The notes below the pieces were generated by a model. The model had not been told where the DNA came from and did not search any database. It was given only the letters and a program-made list of their open reading frames with translations. From Rhizobium sp. WYCCWR10014 (GTDB lineage: Bacteria > Pseudomonadota > Alphaproteobacteria > Rhizobiales > Rhizobiaceae), in assembly GCF_001657485.1 (NCBI RefSeq), contig NZ_LXFU01000035.1, forward strand, positions 124,001 to 188,000: a stretch of 64,000 nt of DNA, written 5' to 3'. A program made the position numbers and the translations under genes. Below are positions 54,016-64,000 of the stretch, in pieces (the first letter of the stretch is position 1; every line of letters starts with the position of its first letter).

Positions 54016-55278
54016 TCAGATATCCAGCTTGTCGATCATCGGTTGCGTGATCAGGCAGATGCCGCTTTCCGTCCGCCGGAAGCGCTTGGCATCGAGCTCG
54101 GGATCCTCGCCGACGACCAGACCTTCCGGAATGACGACACCATGGTCGATCACCACATTCTTGAGCTGCGCGCGCCGTCCGACCTTCACGTTCGGCAGGA
54201 CGACCGCTCCTTCCAACTTGGAGAAGGAGTTGGCCCTGACGCCGGTGAAGAGCAGGCTGTTGTTGAGCATGGCGCCCGAGATGATGCAATCGCCTGACAC
54301 AACGGAGGAGGTGGCCGAGCCGCGGCGATCCTCGTCGTCATGGACGAATTTCGCCGGCGGGGTGATCTCGGCATAGGTCCAGATCGGCCAGGACTTGTCG
54401 TAGATATCGAGCTCCGGAACGATTGCCGTCAGGTCGATATTGGCCTGCCAATAGGCGTCGATCGTGCCGACGTCGCGCCAATAGGGCTCGTGCTCGAAAT
54501 CGGAACGGACGCAGGACTTGGCGAAGCGGTGGGCGACCGCCTTACCGTTCTTGACGATATAGGGGATGATGTCCTTGCCGAAGTCGCGGCTCGAGGTCGG
54601 GTCGGCGGCGTCGCGGCGCAGCGCATCGAGCAGGAACTTGGTGTGGAAGACGTAGATGCCCATCGAGGCGAGGGCGAAATCCGGCTTGTCGGGAATGGGC
54701 GGCGGATCGGCCGGTTTCTCGACGAAGGCGATGATCTCATCCTTCTCGTTGACATGCATGACGCCGAAGCCGACTGCTTCCATGCGCGGCACTTCCAGGC
54801 AGCCGATGGTGACGTCGGCGCCGGAATCGACGTGCTGCTGCAGCATCCATTCATAGTCCATCTTGTAGACGTGGTCGCCGGCAAGAATGACCATGTATTC
54901 GACGCCGTAATCCTGGATGATGTCGATGTTCTGATAGACGGCGTCGGCCGTGCCTTCATACCATTGCGTCTCGGAGACGCGCTGGCTGGCGGGCAGAATA
55001 TCGAAGCTTTCGTTGCGCTCGGGGCGGAAGAAGTTCCAGCCGCGCTGCATGTGGCGGATCAGCGAATGCGCCTTGTATTGCGTGGCGACGCCGATGCGGC
55101 GGATGCCGGAATTCAGGGCGTTCGACAGGGCGAAATCGATGATGCGGGCCTTGCCGCCAAAATAGACGGCCGGCTTGGCACGCCGGTCGGTGAGTTCCTT
55201 GAGACGGCTTCCCCTACCGCCTGCCAGGACATAAGCCATTGCATCGCGGGCAAGTGGCTGAACGCGCTTTTCTACCAT
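54016..55278 (-). CDS. glgC: glucose-1-phosphate adenylyltransferase
   Basis: A 420-residue ADP-glucose pyrophosphorylase, the control point for glycogen synthesis, activated in rhizobia by fructose 6-phosphate and pyruvate. The nucleotide loop [20 protein letters not shown] opens the protein, and [17 protein letters not shown] and a C-terminal left-handed beta-helix region follow. The ATG at 55278 follows a GGAGGAG site; the frame extends 50 codons upstream into the end of glgB and is not used. Confidence 0.96.
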   Translation of the reverse strand: MVEKRVQPLARDAMAYVLAGGRGSRLKELTDRRAKPAVYFGGKARIIDFALSNALNSGIRRIGVATQYKAHSLIRHMQRGWNFFRPERNESFDILPASQRVSETQWYEGTADAVYQNIDIIQDYGVEYMVILAGDHVYKMDYEWMLQQHVDSGADVTIGCLEVPRMEAVGFGVMHVNEKDEIIAFVEKPADPPPIPDKPDFALASMGIYVFHTKFLLDALRRDAADPTSSRDFGKDIIPYIVKNGKAVAHRFAKSCVRSDFEHEPYWRDVGTIDAYWQANIDLTAIVPELDIYDKSWPIWTYAEITPPAKFVHDDEDRRGSATSSVVSGDCIISGAMLNNSLLFTGVRANSFSKLEGAVVLPNVKVGRRAQLKNVVIDHGVVIPEGLVVGEDPELDAKRFRRTESGICLITQPMIDKLDI

Positions 55279-55297
55279 TTTCTCCTCCCACCAGTCA

Positions 55298-57505
55298 CTA
55301 ATTTTCAGGTTCAAGCATGATTGTCGCCAAGGGCGGCAAGGTAATCGAGCAGGTGATGTTGCCGCCGGCATCGACGGCCTGCACGCGCCCGCCATTGCCC
55401 TTGCCGCTGCCGCCGTAGATGTCGGCATCGGTATTCAGGATTTCCCGCCAGCGCCCTGCGGACGGCAGGCGGATCGAGTAATTCTCGCGATAGACAGGGG
55501 TGAAATTGGTGATGACGGCAACCGGCTTCTGACCAGGCGCCTTGCGCAACCAGGCAAAGACGGAATTCTGGTGGTCGTCGGCGACCAGCCATTCGAAACC
55601 TTCACCCTCGCAGTCACGCTCATGCAGCGCCGGCTTGCTGCGATAGGTGAAATTGAGGTCGCGCACCAGGCGCCGCATGCCCTCGTGCATCCGATACTGA
55701 AGCAGGTTCCAGTCGAGTGCCTTCTCTTCGCTCCACTCGCTCCACTGGGCGAATTCCTGGCCCATGAACAGCAGCTTCTTACCGGGATAGCCCCACATGT
55801 AGGCGTAGTAGGCGCGCAGATTGGCGAACTTCTGCCAGTCGTCGCCCGGCATCTTGGCGATCAGCGAGCCTTTTCCATGCACAACCTCGTCATGCGAGAG
55901 CGGCAGGACGAAATTTTCCGAATAGGCGTAGAGCAGGCCGAAGGTGAGTTCGTTGTGATGGTGCCCGCGATAGATGGGATCGCGGCTCATGTAGCTCAGC
56001 GTGTCGTGCATGAAGCCCATGTTCCACTTGAAGCCGAAGCCGAGGCCGCCTTCATGGACGGGTTGCGAGACCTTCGGCCAGGAAGTCGATTCCTCGGCGA
56101 TGGTCATGACGTTGGAATTTTTGCCATAGATGCGGATGTTGAGATCTTGCAGAAAACGGACCGCTTCGAGGTTCTCGTTGCCGCCATATTCGTTCGGAAT
56201 CCATTCGCCGTGCTTGCGCGAATAATCGAGGTAGAGCATCGAGGCGACGGCATCGACACGCAGACCGTCGAGGTGGAATTTTTCGGCCCAGTAGAGCGCG
56301 TTGTTAACGAGATAGGAAACGACCTCGGTGCGGCCGAAATTGTAGATCGCCGTGCTCCAGTCCGGGTGGAAGCCCTTGCGCGGATCTTCGTGCTCGTAGA
56401 GTGCCGTGCCGTCGAACCAGCCGAGACCGTGTTCGTCGGTCGGAAAATGCGCCGGCACCCAGTCGAGGATGACGCCGATTCCGACCTTGTGGCAGCCGTT
56501 GACGAAACGGGCAAAACCCTCCGGCTCGCCGAAACGAGCGGTCGGCGCATAGAGGCCGGTCGTCTGGTAACCCCAGGAGGGGTCGTAGGGGTACTCGGTG
56601 ATCGGCAGGAATTCGATATGCGTGAAGCCCATGTCGGCGCAATAGGGGATGAGGCTGGAGGCGAGCTCGTCCCAGGACAGCATGGTGCCGTCCTGCCGGC
56701 GTTGCCAGGAGGCGGCATGCACCTCGTAGATCGAGATCGGCTGGCGGCGCTTGTCGGTCTCGCGCCAGTGCTTCAGATGGGCCTCGTCTTCCCACTCCTG
56801 GTCCAGCTCGGCCGCGGTGATCGAGGCGGTCTTCGGCCGCAGCTCGCTGCGCCGTGCGAAGGGATCTGCCTTCAGCGGCAGCAATACGCCGTCCTGGCCG
56901 CGGATCTCGAACTTGTAGGCAACTCCGATCGGTACGTCAGGGGCAAAGATTTCCCAGATGCCGCTGTCGGCACGGAAGCGCATCACGTGGCGGCGGCCGT
57001 CCCAGTTGTTGAAATCACCAACGACGGAGACGCGCTGCGCGTTTGGCGCCCAGACGGCGAAATGGATGCCCTGGGCGCCGTCATGCTTGATGAGGTGGGC
57101 GCCCATCTTGTCGAACAGCCGCAGGTGAGAGCCCTCTCGGGCGAAATAATCGTCCATCGGTCCGAGTACCGGACCGAAGCTGTAGGGATCGGTAACAGCC
57201 CATTCGGCATCGCCGCGCCGGGCGCGGTAACGCACCGGCTGGACCTTTGTGAGGGAAACCGGACCGGCGAAGACGCCGTCGGCATGGAACTGCTTCAGTT
57301 CGCCGATGACGCCGCCGTCGAGCGTCATGGCGGTCACCTCCTCCGCGCCCGGGATGAAGCACCGGGCGACGAAAGCGTCGCCGGCCTGGTGCACACCGAG
57401 GACGGCAAAGGGATTCGAATGCGAGCCGGCAAGGATCGCCGTGATTTCATCTGCCGAAATTTCCCAGGAAAGCTTTACTTCAGGGACGGTTTTCGGCGTT
57501 TTCAT
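55298..57505 (-). CDS. glgB: 1,4-alpha-glucan branching enzyme
   Basis: A 735-residue GH13 enzyme that makes alpha-1,6 branches. Two N-terminal CBM48-type domains (about 15-230) precede the catalytic barrel; the nucleophile is in [15 protein letters not shown], the acid in [10 protein letters not shown], and the third carboxylate near [11 protein letters not shown]. It overlaps glgP by four bases (ATGA). Confidence 0.96.
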   Translation of the reverse strand: MKTPKTVPEVKLSWEISADEITAILAGSHSNPFAVLGVHQAGDAFVARCFIPGAEEVTAMTLDGGVIGELKQFHADGVFAGPVSLTKVQPVRYRARRGDAEWAVTDPYSFGPVLGPMDDYFAREGSHLRLFDKMGAHLIKHDGAQGIHFAVWAPNAQRVSVVGDFNNWDGRRHVMRFRADSGIWEIFAPDVPIGVAYKFEIRGQDGVLLPLKADPFARRSELRPKTASITAAELDQEWEDEAHLKHWRETDKRRQPISIYEVHAASWQRRQDGTMLSWDELASSLIPYCADMGFTHIEFLPITEYPYDPSWGYQTTGLYAPTARFGEPEGFARFVNGCHKVGIGVILDWVPAHFPTDEHGLGWFDGTALYEHEDPRKGFHPDWSTAIYNFGRTEVVSYLVNNALYWAEKFHLDGLRVDAVASMLYLDYSRKHGEWIPNEYGGNENLEAVRFLQDLNIRIYGKNSNVMTIAEESTSWPKVSQPVHEGGLGFGFKWNMGFMHDTLSYMSRDPIYRGHHHNELTFGLLYAYSENFVLPLSHDEVVHGKGSLIAKMPGDDWQKFANLRAYYAYMWGYPGKKLLFMGQEFAQWSEWSEEKALDWNLLQYRMHEGMRRLVRDLNFTYRSKPALHERDCEGEGFEWLVADDHQNSVFAWLRKAPGQKPVAVITNFTPVYRENYSIRLPSAGRWREILNTDADIYGGSGKGNGGRVQAVDAGGNITCSITLPPLATIMLEPEN

Positions 57506-59964
57506 CCGGCTCTCCAGATTTCGTCTGCATATTGCCTGATCGTACGGTCGGAAGAGAACCAGCCCATCCGCGCCGTATTGTTGATCGTCTTGGTGTACCA
57601 GGCGGACTGGTTGGTCCAGATCTGGTCGACCTCGCGCTGGGCCTGGGCGTAGGCGTCGAAATCGGCCGCGACCATGAACCAGTCGTGCGAATAGATGCCG
57701 TCGATCAGCGCCGTGTAGCGATTGCGGTCGTCGGGCGAGAAGACGCCGGAACTGATAGCGGCAAGCGCCTGGGCAAGTTCGCGCGATCCCTCGATGATGG
57801 CGCGCGGATTGTGGCCATCACTGCGGACTTTCGACACCTCGTCGGCCTTGAGACCGAAGATGACGATGTTGTCCTCGCCGACATTGTCGCGCATCTCGAC
57901 ATTGGCGCCATCGAGTGTGCCGATCGTCAGCGCGCCATTGAGGCCGAACTTCATGTTGCCGGTGCCGGATGCTTCCATCCCGGCGGTCGAGATCTGCTCC
58001 GAGAGGTCGGCGGCCGGAACCATGACTTCGGCGAGCGAGACATTGTAGTTCGGCACGAAGACGATCTTCAGCAGACCGCGTACCGACGGATCGTTGTTGA
58101 TCGTGCGGGAGACGTCGTTGATCAGCTTGATGATGAGCTTGGCATTGTAATAACTCGGCGCCGCCTTGCCGGCGAAGAGTTTCACGCGCGGCACCCAGTC
58201 GAGCTCGGGATGCGAGCGGATCTGGTCGTAGAGCGCGACGGCCTCGATGATGTTAAGCAACTGGCGCTTGTACTCGTGGATGCGCTTGATCTGGATGTCG
58301 AACATCGCCGACGGATCGAGCTTCACGCCCATGCGGCTGGCGACGAGGTTGGAGAGCGCCACCTTGTTGGCGCGCTTTATCGCTGCGAATTTCTGCTGGA
58401 AAGCCGGATCGGAGGAATGCACGTCGAGCGCACGCAGCTTCTCGGCATCATCGAGGAATTCGTCGCCGATCGCCTCGCGGATCAGGCCGGTGAGGCCGGG
58501 ATTACACTGCTGCAGCCAGCGGCGCGGCGTGATGCCGTTGGTCTTGTTGTTGATGCGGTCGGGATAGAGCTTGTGCAGGTCGGCGAAGACGGTGACCTTC
58601 ATCAGGTCGGTGTGCAGGGCCGAGACGCCGTTGATCGAATGCGAGCCGACGAAAGCGAGATTGCCCATGCGCACACGGCGGTCGCCGCTTTCATCGATCA
58701 GCGAGATCGAGCGGATTTCTCCATCGGAGAAGTTCTTGCCCTTGCGGGCGTCAATCAGGATCTTGGCGTTGATCGCATAGATGATCTGCATGTGGCGTGG
58801 CAGCAGGCGCTCGAACAGCGGCACCGCCCAGCTTTCCAGCGCTTCGGGCAGAAGCGTGTGGTTGGTATAGGAGAAGGTATGGCGGGTAATGTCCCAGGCC
58901 TGGTCGAAATCCATCCCGTGTACGTCACAGAGCAGACGCACGAGTTCGGCGACCGAGACGGCGGGGTGAGTGTCGTTCAGCTGGATTGCCACCTTGTCCG
59001 GCAGCGAGGTGAAATCGTCATATTGCTGCAGATGGCGGCGCAGGATGTCCTGCAGCGAGGCCGACGAGAAGAAGAATTCCTGGCGCAGGCGCAGTTCCTG
59101 GCCGGCCGGGGTGGCGTCGGCAGGATAGAGAACCCGGGTCAGGCTTTCGGCCTTGTTGCTTTCGCGCAGCGCCCCGATGTGGTCGCCGGCGTTGAAGGCA
59201 TCGAGGAGGATCGGATCGATCGGCTGCGCCGACCAGAGGCGCAGCGTGTTGACGCGCTTGCCGCGCCAGCCGACGGCCGGCGTGTCGAAGGCGGCGGCGA
59301 TGACGCGCTCGGCCGGTTTCCAGACGTAGCGCGGCTGGTCGTCATGGGTGGTAATGAATTCGACGGCGCCGCCGAAGCCGATTTCATAAGCGCTTTCGCG
59401 GCGCTCGAATTCCCAGGGATTGCCGTGGGCGAGCCAGTTTTCCGGCAGTTCCACCTGCCAGCCGTCGGCCAGTTGCTGGCGGAAGAGGCCGTGGACATAG
59501 CGGATGCCGTAGCCATAGGCCGGAACCTCGACCGTCGCCATGCTCTCCATGAAACAGGCAGCCAGTCGGCCGAGGCCGCCGTTGCCGAGTGCGGCATCCG
59601 GCTCCAGGCCGGCAATGACGTTGACGTCGACGCCGAGCGAGGCGAGCGCATCGCGCACCTCCTCCATCAGGCCGAGGTTCGAGATGGCGTCGCGCATCAG
59701 GCGGCCGATCAGGAATTCGAGAGAAAGATAGTAGACGCGCTTGGCGCCGGTCGCATAAACCTCGCGGGTGGAAGCCATCCACTTGTCGATGATGCGGTCG
59801 CGCACCACCAGGATCGTCGCGGTCAGCCAGTCATGCGGCTTTGCCACCTTGGCATCCTTGCCGATGCGGTAGGTCAGACGTTCGATGATTTCTTCAGCGA
59901 GAATTTCCGGCCTTGAACTGCGAGGGGCGGGGGAGGGGATGATCGGCTTGGAAACAGTGTTCAT
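57502..59964 (-). CDS. glgP: glycogen phosphorylase
   Basis: An 820-residue phosphorylase that releases glucose 1-phosphate. The PLP-binding region is EASGTGNMKFGLNGAL, with the lysine in GNMK; GGLGRLAACFMESMA and the DLHKLYPDRINNKTNGI region are also typical. First gene of the glg operon, with a leader containing a small hairpin. Placing the degrading enzyme first in the operon is usual in rhizobia. Confidence 0.96.
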   Translation of the reverse strand: MNTVSKPIIPSPAPRSSRPEILAEEIIERLTYRIGKDAKVAKPHDWLTATILVVRDRIIDKWMASTREVYATGAKRVYYLSLEFLIGRLMRDAISNLGLMEEVRDALASLGVDVNVIAGLEPDAALGNGGLGRLAACFMESMATVEVPAYGYGIRYVHGLFRQQLADGWQVELPENWLAHGNPWEFERRESAYEIGFGGAVEFITTHDDQPRYVWKPAERVIAAAFDTPAVGWRGKRVNTLRLWSAQPIDPILLDAFNAGDHIGALRESNKAESLTRVLYPADATPAGQELRLRQEFFFSSASLQDILRRHLQQYDDFTSLPDKVAIQLNDTHPAVSVAELVRLLCDVHGMDFDQAWDITRHTFSYTNHTLLPEALESWAVPLFERLLPRHMQIIYAINAKILIDARKGKNFSDGEIRSISLIDESGDRRVRMGNLAFVGSHSINGVSALHTDLMKVTVFADLHKLYPDRINNKTNGITPRRWLQQCNPGLTGLIREAIGDEFLDDAEKLRALDVHSSDPAFQQKFAAIKRANKVALSNLVASRMGVKLDPSAMFDIQIKRIHEYKRQLLNIIEAVALYDQIRSHPELDWVPRVKLFAGKAAPSYYNAKLIIKLINDVSRTINNDPSVRGLLKIVFVPNYNVSLAEVMVPAADLSEQISTAGMEASGTGNMKFGLNGALTIGTLDGANVEMRDNVGEDNIVIFGLKADEVSKVRSDGHNPRAIIEGSRELAQALAAISSGVFSPDDRNRYTALIDGIYSHDWFMVAADFDAYAQAQREVDQIWTNQSAWYTKTINNTARMGWFSSDRTIRQYADEIWRAG

Positions 59965-60022
59965 CGTCAGGTCTCGCCAATTTTAATTTGGTTTCAGGAT
60001 GTTATGCCTGATTCAATCAATT

Positions 60023-60042
60023 TGTCGCTTGCGCCAGCGACA
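60023..60042 (-). promoter_or_regulatory. hairpin in glgP leader
   Basis: TGTCGCT (60023-60029) pairs with AGCGACA (60036-60042) around a six-base loop, 59 bases upstream of glgP on its side. It could be an operator or part of the leader; no known factor is assigned. Confidence 0.35.
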
Positions 60043-60178
60043 GTTTATGCATCGTTACTAAGCACTTGCAACAAAGGATTTGGACAAACGAAAAATTTGC
60101 GAAACCTTCATATTCACGCGGGTCGAGGGGGTTGATTCCAATCGCTTTTCCCGATCTGATGCGCCGAACGAGCACAAC

Positions 60179-60219
60179 GAAAAGCCGCTCCGGTTTGTTC
60201 CGGAGCGGCTTTTTTATCG
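60179..60219. terminator. bidirectional rho-independent terminator
   Basis: A 13-base perfect stem (60181-60193 with 60200-60212, loop TTTGTT) has an A-run before and a T-run after it. It lies just after the stop of the vWA protein gene on the minus strand and ends that transcript. Confidence 0.88.
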
Positions 60220-60241
60220 ACCTCGCAGCCGATTTCGTGAC

Positions 60242-61474
60242 TTAGTTGGTCAGACGGGTAATCGAGCTTGTCGCCTTTGCGGCGATGTCGCCGAAATCTT
60301 CGACCAGTTTGGCCATGTTGTCGGGAGCGTAATAGTTGGTGGTACTGCTTGCGCAGGCCTGCAGCAGATCCTTACCCTTCTGCGGAGCCATGAAGGCAAT
60401 GGTAAAGATGGTAATGCCATCGCCCTTTACCGCCGTGCAGAGATCGCGGACGTCTTTGTCAATCGGCTGGCTCCACGAACTACTGTCGCCCGTCATTTCA
60501 CCGTCGGTCATCAGGATTATATATCGTTGGAAACTGTCGTGATTCTTGGATTCGTGCTCCTTGGTCTCCGTGTCGGTGCCGTTGGTCGAGGACTTCAGAG
60601 CCTTGTAAGCCGTATCGAGGGCATCACTCGCATCTGTGCCGCCGGTCGGCTTGTAGGGGAGAGCCGAAACGTAGCTCGCGGCGTCCGCGGTGCCCCAATT
60701 GATTGCCTTGGCCGCCTGTTCTTCGTCGGTATAGGAGACAGCGCCGACACGGACGAGTTCGTGTTCCGGATCGGCTTTGTTAAGTTCAGTGAAAAGCCCG
60801 GCAGCCGCTGTCTGCAACGCTTCGATCTTGCGGGTATAGCAATAGGACTTCAAATCGTTGTCCGGATTCGGCCAACTTTTTTGTGTGTAGTTGTCACATT
60901 TCGACGGCTTCGTTTTCTTCTGATCGGTTATGAACGACATCGAACCGGAGCGGTCGAGGACCAGATACATCGACAGCGCGCCCTGTGTATCGGTCTGGCC
61001 GTTCTCGCCCGTGCTTGCCGCGCTGATGGTCTGCGTCGTCTTACCGAAGACACGCATCAGGGGACTGAGCGGAAGGTTGAAGGACGTGTTCACATTGACC
61101 TTAAAGATCTTGCTTTTCGTGCCGTTCGCTGTGGTGGTGACGCTGACGTTCGTTGTGTCCTTAATCGAGCCTTGGATCGAATTATTCGCAAGAACCTGTG
61201 CCATCTGTCCGGCGACAAAATTCTTGGCAAGGCTTTTCGCGCCGGCCTCGTCAGTTTTATCATTGGCCAGCGCGGTCGCCGCCGCGAGAGCAGCTGAATC
61301 CGTGGCTTCCTGCAACTCGCGCTTCGACAGTGCCATGTTCGAATAGTCGATCGCCAGGCCTGCGGCACCGAGCAGGACGGGTATCATGATCGCCGTCATC
61401 ATGCCGAAGTTGCCGCGGCGGTCGTCAAGCAAACGACGCAAGCAGGAATTGTAAAAATGGGAGGTGCTCATCAT
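60242..61474 (-). CDS. vWA-domain TadG-like pilus-assembly protein
   Basis: A 410-residue protein with a TadE/TadG-like N-terminus: a basic RRGNFGMMTAIMIPVLLGAAGLAIDYSN segment forms one membrane helix (about 20-40), followed by a SALAAATALA region. The rest is extracytoplasmic and includes a von Willebrand factor A domain with the MIDAS motif LDRSGSM (near residue 170) and later TGGTDASDALDTAY. Such proteins link envelope structures in Flp/Tad pilus loci, but no cpa/tad genes are near. The start is uncertain: ATG 61474, ATG 61471 or GTG 61480. Confidence 0.82.
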   Translation of the reverse strand: MMSTSHFYNSCLRRLLDDRRGNFGMMTAIMIPVLLGAAGLAIDYSNMALSKRELQEATDSAALAAATALANDKTDEAGAKSLAKNFVAGQMAQVLANNSIQGSIKDTTNVSVTTTANGTKSKIFKVNVNTSFNLPLSPLMRVFGKTTQTISAASTGENGQTDTQGALSMYLVLDRSGSMSFITDQKKTKPSKCDNYTQKSWPNPDNDLKSYCYTRKIEALQTAAAGLFTELNKADPEHELVRVGAVSYTDEEQAAKAINWGTADAASYVSALPYKPTGGTDASDALDTAYKALKSSTNGTDTETKEHESKNHDSFQRYIILMTDGEMTGDSSSWSQPIDKDVRDLCTAVKGDGITIFTIAFMAPQKGKDLLQACASSTTNYYAPDNMAKLVEDFGDIAAKATSSITRLTN

Positions 61475-61587
61475 GTTCACCCAAATAGGAGGCCCTGTGA
61501 GGTGACATTACGCACGCTCCTCCTTTCCGCGGTCCTTACGGCGTCAATAGAATTTTAACGAATCGCCGGATTTTTCCAGTTTTGGGA

Positions 61588-62466
61588 TTATTTCAGCGGG
61601 ATCACGTCGACCGCCTGGACAGCGCGTTGGCCGCCATAGCTTTTCAATACGCCGATGACGGGAACGACGTCGGAATAGTCCCGGCCATAAGCGACGACGA
61701 TGTGATCCGTGCCGGCGGGGATGTCGTTGGTCGGGTCGAGCTCGATCCAGCCATTCGTCTCACCGCACCAGATCCTGACCCAGGCATGCATGGCGTCCGC
61801 TCCTTCCAGCCGTTCCTTGCCGGGCGGCGGAATGGTGCGCAGGAAACCGGAGACGTAGCCGGCCGGAATGCCGAGGCTTCTAAGCGCCAGGATCATGATG
61901 TGGGTGAAATCCTGGCAGACGCCGCGCTTCAATCTGAACGCCTCGAGCGGCGTCGTGTCCACCGTCGTCGCGTCCGGGTCGTAGGTGAAATCCTTGTTGA
62001 TGCGGGCACAGAGCGCATGCGCGATTTGCACCGCCGTCAGATCAGCCGTCGCATAGCTTCGCGCATAGTCGGCGATCTCGCGCGCTTGGGTCAGGCGTGG
62101 GCTGTCGCCAAGGAAATGGTGCGGCGAATCCGGCGCCAACGACCAGATGCCTGATATCTCCTCCGGCAGGTCGGCAAGCAGCGGCGAGAAATCGGCGGCG
62201 ATCGGCTGGCTTTCCACCTGCACCCGGGCCTGCATGCGAATGTCGAGCGTCTCGTGCGGCGCGCGCAGCATGAAGGAGGTGGTGGGATGATGGAAGAAAT
62301 CGACGAAATGCGACTGCTCATCCGGCGTCGGCGAGATGGTGATCGAGCCGGCGACCAGGCGCTGCCGATTGGTCAGCGACAGCGGCATCAGGCGCATGAC
62401 GTGGCGGGCGCCGGAGGCCGGCACGTCGTAGATGTAACCCATGTGGAGCGAGAGATCGTAGAGCAT
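61588..62466 (-). CDS. transglutaminase-like cysteine protease-fold protein
   Basis: A 292-residue protein. The N-terminal domain MLYDLSLHMGYIYD is the beta-rich part seen in this family and the C-terminal core is transglutaminase-like, with catalytic Cys in KRGVCQDFTH, His in DAMHAWVRIW and Asp in ELDPTND. It starts five bases after the alpha-E gene stop (ATG 62466; a GTG at 62475 overlaps that stop). It probably works with the next genes on peptide-like substrates. Confidence 0.88.
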   Translation of the reverse strand: MLYDLSLHMGYIYDVPASGARHVMRLMPLSLTNRQRLVAGSITISPTPDEQSHFVDFFHHPTTSFMLRAPHETLDIRMQARVQVESQPIAADFSPLLADLPEEISGIWSLAPDSPHHFLGDSPRLTQAREIADYARSYATADLTAVQIAHALCARINKDFTYDPDATTVDTTPLEAFRLKRGVCQDFTHIMILALRSLGIPAGYVSGFLRTIPPPGKERLEGADAMHAWVRIWCGETNGWIELDPTNDIPAGTDHIVVAYGRDYSDVVPVIGVLKSYGGQRAVQAVDVIPLK

Positions 62467-62471
62467 CGCCG

Positions 62472-64000
62472 TCACCCGAGATAAGTCTGGGCGAGCAGAT
62501 CGGAAAGCTGCTCCAATTCGCGCTCAAGCCGTTGATAGACCTCTACCCCCATGCCCTCCGGCGTCATCACCGCCAGCCCGGAATGGAGCCGCATCGCCTC
62601 GCGGTAGAAGGGCGACATCTGGCCGTTGATCAGGGCGTTCGGCAGTTGTTCGACCTCGTGGTGGATCTCGTTCACCTGGAAGAGGACCGAGCGGGGGTTC
62701 AGTGGGTCGAGCGCCAAGAGGTCGGTGACGGTCAGCCGCGCCGTGTTGACGTTGTAGCGGCGGCGGTGGGTCATGACGCTGTCGCCGATTTCGAGCAGCA
62801 TGTCGAGCGCGCCGTCGGGCGCGTCCGGGCCGGACATGTGGCCGAGCAGCCGCGTCATGTGCAGGCCGCGCTCGATATAGCGGCCGAGCGAGAGGAAGCG
62901 CCAGCCGGTGAAGCGATACATGTTCTCGTGCACGAGGCCGGCGAAGCCCGCAAGCTTGCGCAGAAGGATCGTCATCGCATGGCTGGCGTCGTCGCCGGCA
63001 GCCACGGTGACGTGGAAGCGGCGGGCGGTCTTGGCGAGATCGTTGAGTGCCAGCCAGCCGTCGGGCGAGAAACGGTCGCGGATGTTGCTCGCCGAATAAA
63101 CGGCGCTGTCGATGTTGCGCAGCAGTGTTTCCGGGACGGCCTCGGCGGTATCGATATCGACGGCTGTGAGATACTCGGAGACATCGGCGAGCAGCGGCTG
63201 GCTCGGATCGGCAGCTTCGGCGTAACGCGCATGCCAGGCGCGCAGGATGCGCAGTGCCCCTTCGGCGCGTTCGATGTAACGGCCGAGCCAGAACAGATTG
63301 TCGGCTGCCCGGCTCGGCAGGCTGCCCGGCATGTTGCGGGTAAAGCTGCCCTCGGCCGGCAGCAGCGTGTGGCGCTCGACCGGCTTGTCGCTGACGATCC
63401 AGACATCGGCGGCCGCTCCGCCCGACTGCATGGCGATCGCCGCGACATCGGCGCCGGAGCCGATGCGGGCAAACCCGCCGGGCATGATCTGCCAGCCGTT
63501 TTCCGTGCGGGCAGCGAAAACGCGCAGTGACATCGGCCGCGGCACGAGCTTGCCGTCCACCCAGGCGGGCGTCGTCGACAGCGTGACGACCTCCTGGCCG
63601 ACCAGTTTCGGGCCGTCCGAACTCAGCCAGTCGGTGATGGAATCCTTGGCGGCCGCACGCAGCGACGAGCCGAGCACGGACTCGCCGTTGTCGTCGAAGA
63701 AAGGTGCCCGGGAATAGGCCGGGCCGATCACCATCTTCTCGATGTTCTTTGCGACGTGCTCGCGCTCTTCCTTCTGACCGCACCACCAGGTGGCGATCGA
63801 GGGCAGTTGCAGATCCTCCCCCAGCAGACGGTGGCAGATGGTCGGCATGAAGGCCAGAAGCGCCCGGGTTTCGAGAACGCCGGTGCCGAGCGCATTGACG
63901 ATGGTGACGCTTTCGGCGCGTAGCGCTTCCACCAGGCCGGGCGTGCCGATATGCGAATTCTGGTTCAGCTCCAGCGGGTCGGCAAAGGCAGAATCGAGAC
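62472..64000 (-). CDS. circularly permuted ATP-grasp / alpha-E fusion protein, 3' part
   Basis: The frame enters from the right edge, with 508 codons visible, so the N-terminus is missing. The visible start, ELNQNSHIGTPGL then VNALGTGVLETRALLAFMP, belongs to a circularly permuted ATP-grasp ligase. The rest is a helical alpha-E domain, seen from SRAADNLFWLGRYIERAEG to the end, with a second ENMYRFTGWRFLSLGRYIERG. These proteins with the transglutaminase partner are thought to make or modify peptide-like amides; the product is unknown. A GTG at 63932 is internal and not a real start. Confidence 0.87.
   Translation of the reverse strand, partial: LDSAFADPLELNQNSHIGTPGLVEALRAESVTIVNALGTGVLETRALLAFMPTICHRLLGEDLQLPSIATWWCGQKEEREHVAKNIEKMVIGPAYSRAPFFDDNGESVLGSSLRAAAKDSITDWLSSDGPKLVGQEVVTLSTTPAWVDGKLVPRPMSLRVFAARTENGWQIMPGGFARIGSGADVAAIAMQSGGAAADVWIVSDKPVERHTLLPAEGSFTRNMPGSLPSRAADNLFWLGRYIERAEGALRILRAWHARYAEAADPSQPLLADVSEYLTAVDIDTAEAVPETLLRNIDSAVYSASNIRDRFSPDGWLALNDLAKTARRFHVTVAAGDDASHAMTILLRKLAGFAGLVHENMYRFTGWRFLSLGRYIERGLHMTRLLGHMSGPDAPDGALDMLLEIGDSVMTHRRRYNVNTARLTVTDLLALDPLNPRSVLFQVNEIHHEVEQLPNALINGQMSPFYREAMRLHSGLAVMTPEGMGVEVYQRLERELEQLSDLLAQTYLG

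Noticed and set aside
55571..57652. 693-codon open frame on the + strand
   Set aside because: It is antisense to glgB; no recognisable domain.
57532..59916. 794-codon open frame on the + strand
   Set aside because: It is antisense to glgP, which is unmistakable; GC-rich codon usage keeps the reverse frame open.

Overview
The window reads as chromosomal DNA from a Rhizobium-type alphaproteobacterium (R. etli/R. leguminosarum group). The grounds are the high GC content with short dense operons, a six-gene glycogen operon ordered glgP-glgB-glgC-glgA-pgm-glgX, split pntAA/pntAB/pntB transhydrogenase genes next to an aa3-oxidase subunit IV gene, a soxBDAG sarcosine oxidase operon, an HWE-type histidine kinase, and several palindromic intergenic repeats of the kind scattered through rhizobial genomes. 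This assignment is from recalled family knowledge, not from a search. No phage, insertion sequence, CRISPR array, rRNA or tRNA was seen.

Layout. 1-9 kb: end of a GGDEF/EAL protein, TrhO, an overlapping CYTH/CHAD pair, KDPG aldolase, a DUF533 protein, an acetyltransferase with a small membrane protein, a NicO/DUF1007 metal-export pair and a LysR regulator. 9-19 kb: a lysine/ornithine decarboxylase behind a long structured leader, acetyltransferases, a secreted serine hydrolase, a diguanylate cyclase, cysE next to a 272-bp inverted-repeat element, a WD40/CobW pair with a possible Zur operator, creatininase and MarR. 19-29 kb: LacI regulator with a 2-hydroxyacid dehydrogenase, a class-I-amidotransferase hydrolase, a TRAP transporter split over converging strands, a large GGDEF/EAL protein with a degenerate GGDEF site and a FeeM-like acyltransferase. 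29-37 kb: oxidase subunit IV, pntAA-AB-B, a DUF992 protein, a histidine kinase flanked by two direct copies of a hairpin repeat, a TPR lipoprotein and rpsU. 37-42 kb: two divergent class III nucleotidyl cyclases (one with a c-type heme site, one with CHASE2) and a FecR-domain protein. 42-48 kb: sox operon with an extra small secreted gene, then VOC and MaoC proteins. 49-60 kb: glycogen operon. 60-64 kb: a vWA/Tad-like protein, then the transglutaminase / alpha-E / permuted ATP-grasp cluster running off the end.

How the genes work together. Glucose-1-phosphate is made by Pgm, activated by GlgC, polymerised by GlgA and GlgB, and broken down by GlgP and GlgX, all from one transcript. Eda feeds the Entner-Doudoroff route, PntAA-AB-B supplies NADPH, and Sox oxidises sarcosine to glycine and a one-carbon unit. 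Signalling is unusually dense: three c-di-GMP proteins in different catalytic states, two nucleotidyl cyclases, one histidine kinase and a possible acyl-signal synthase.

The most interesting items are the decarboxylase leader RNA candidate, the heme-linked cyclase with its CHASE2/FecR neighbours, the FeeM-like synthase, the extra gene inside the sox operon, the repeat-flanked histidine kinase, and the stop codons that lie inside repeat elements. Gaps of 250-300 bases at 11306-11577, 22187-22479, 38594-38880 and 42111-42364 show nothing beyond expected promoter space.
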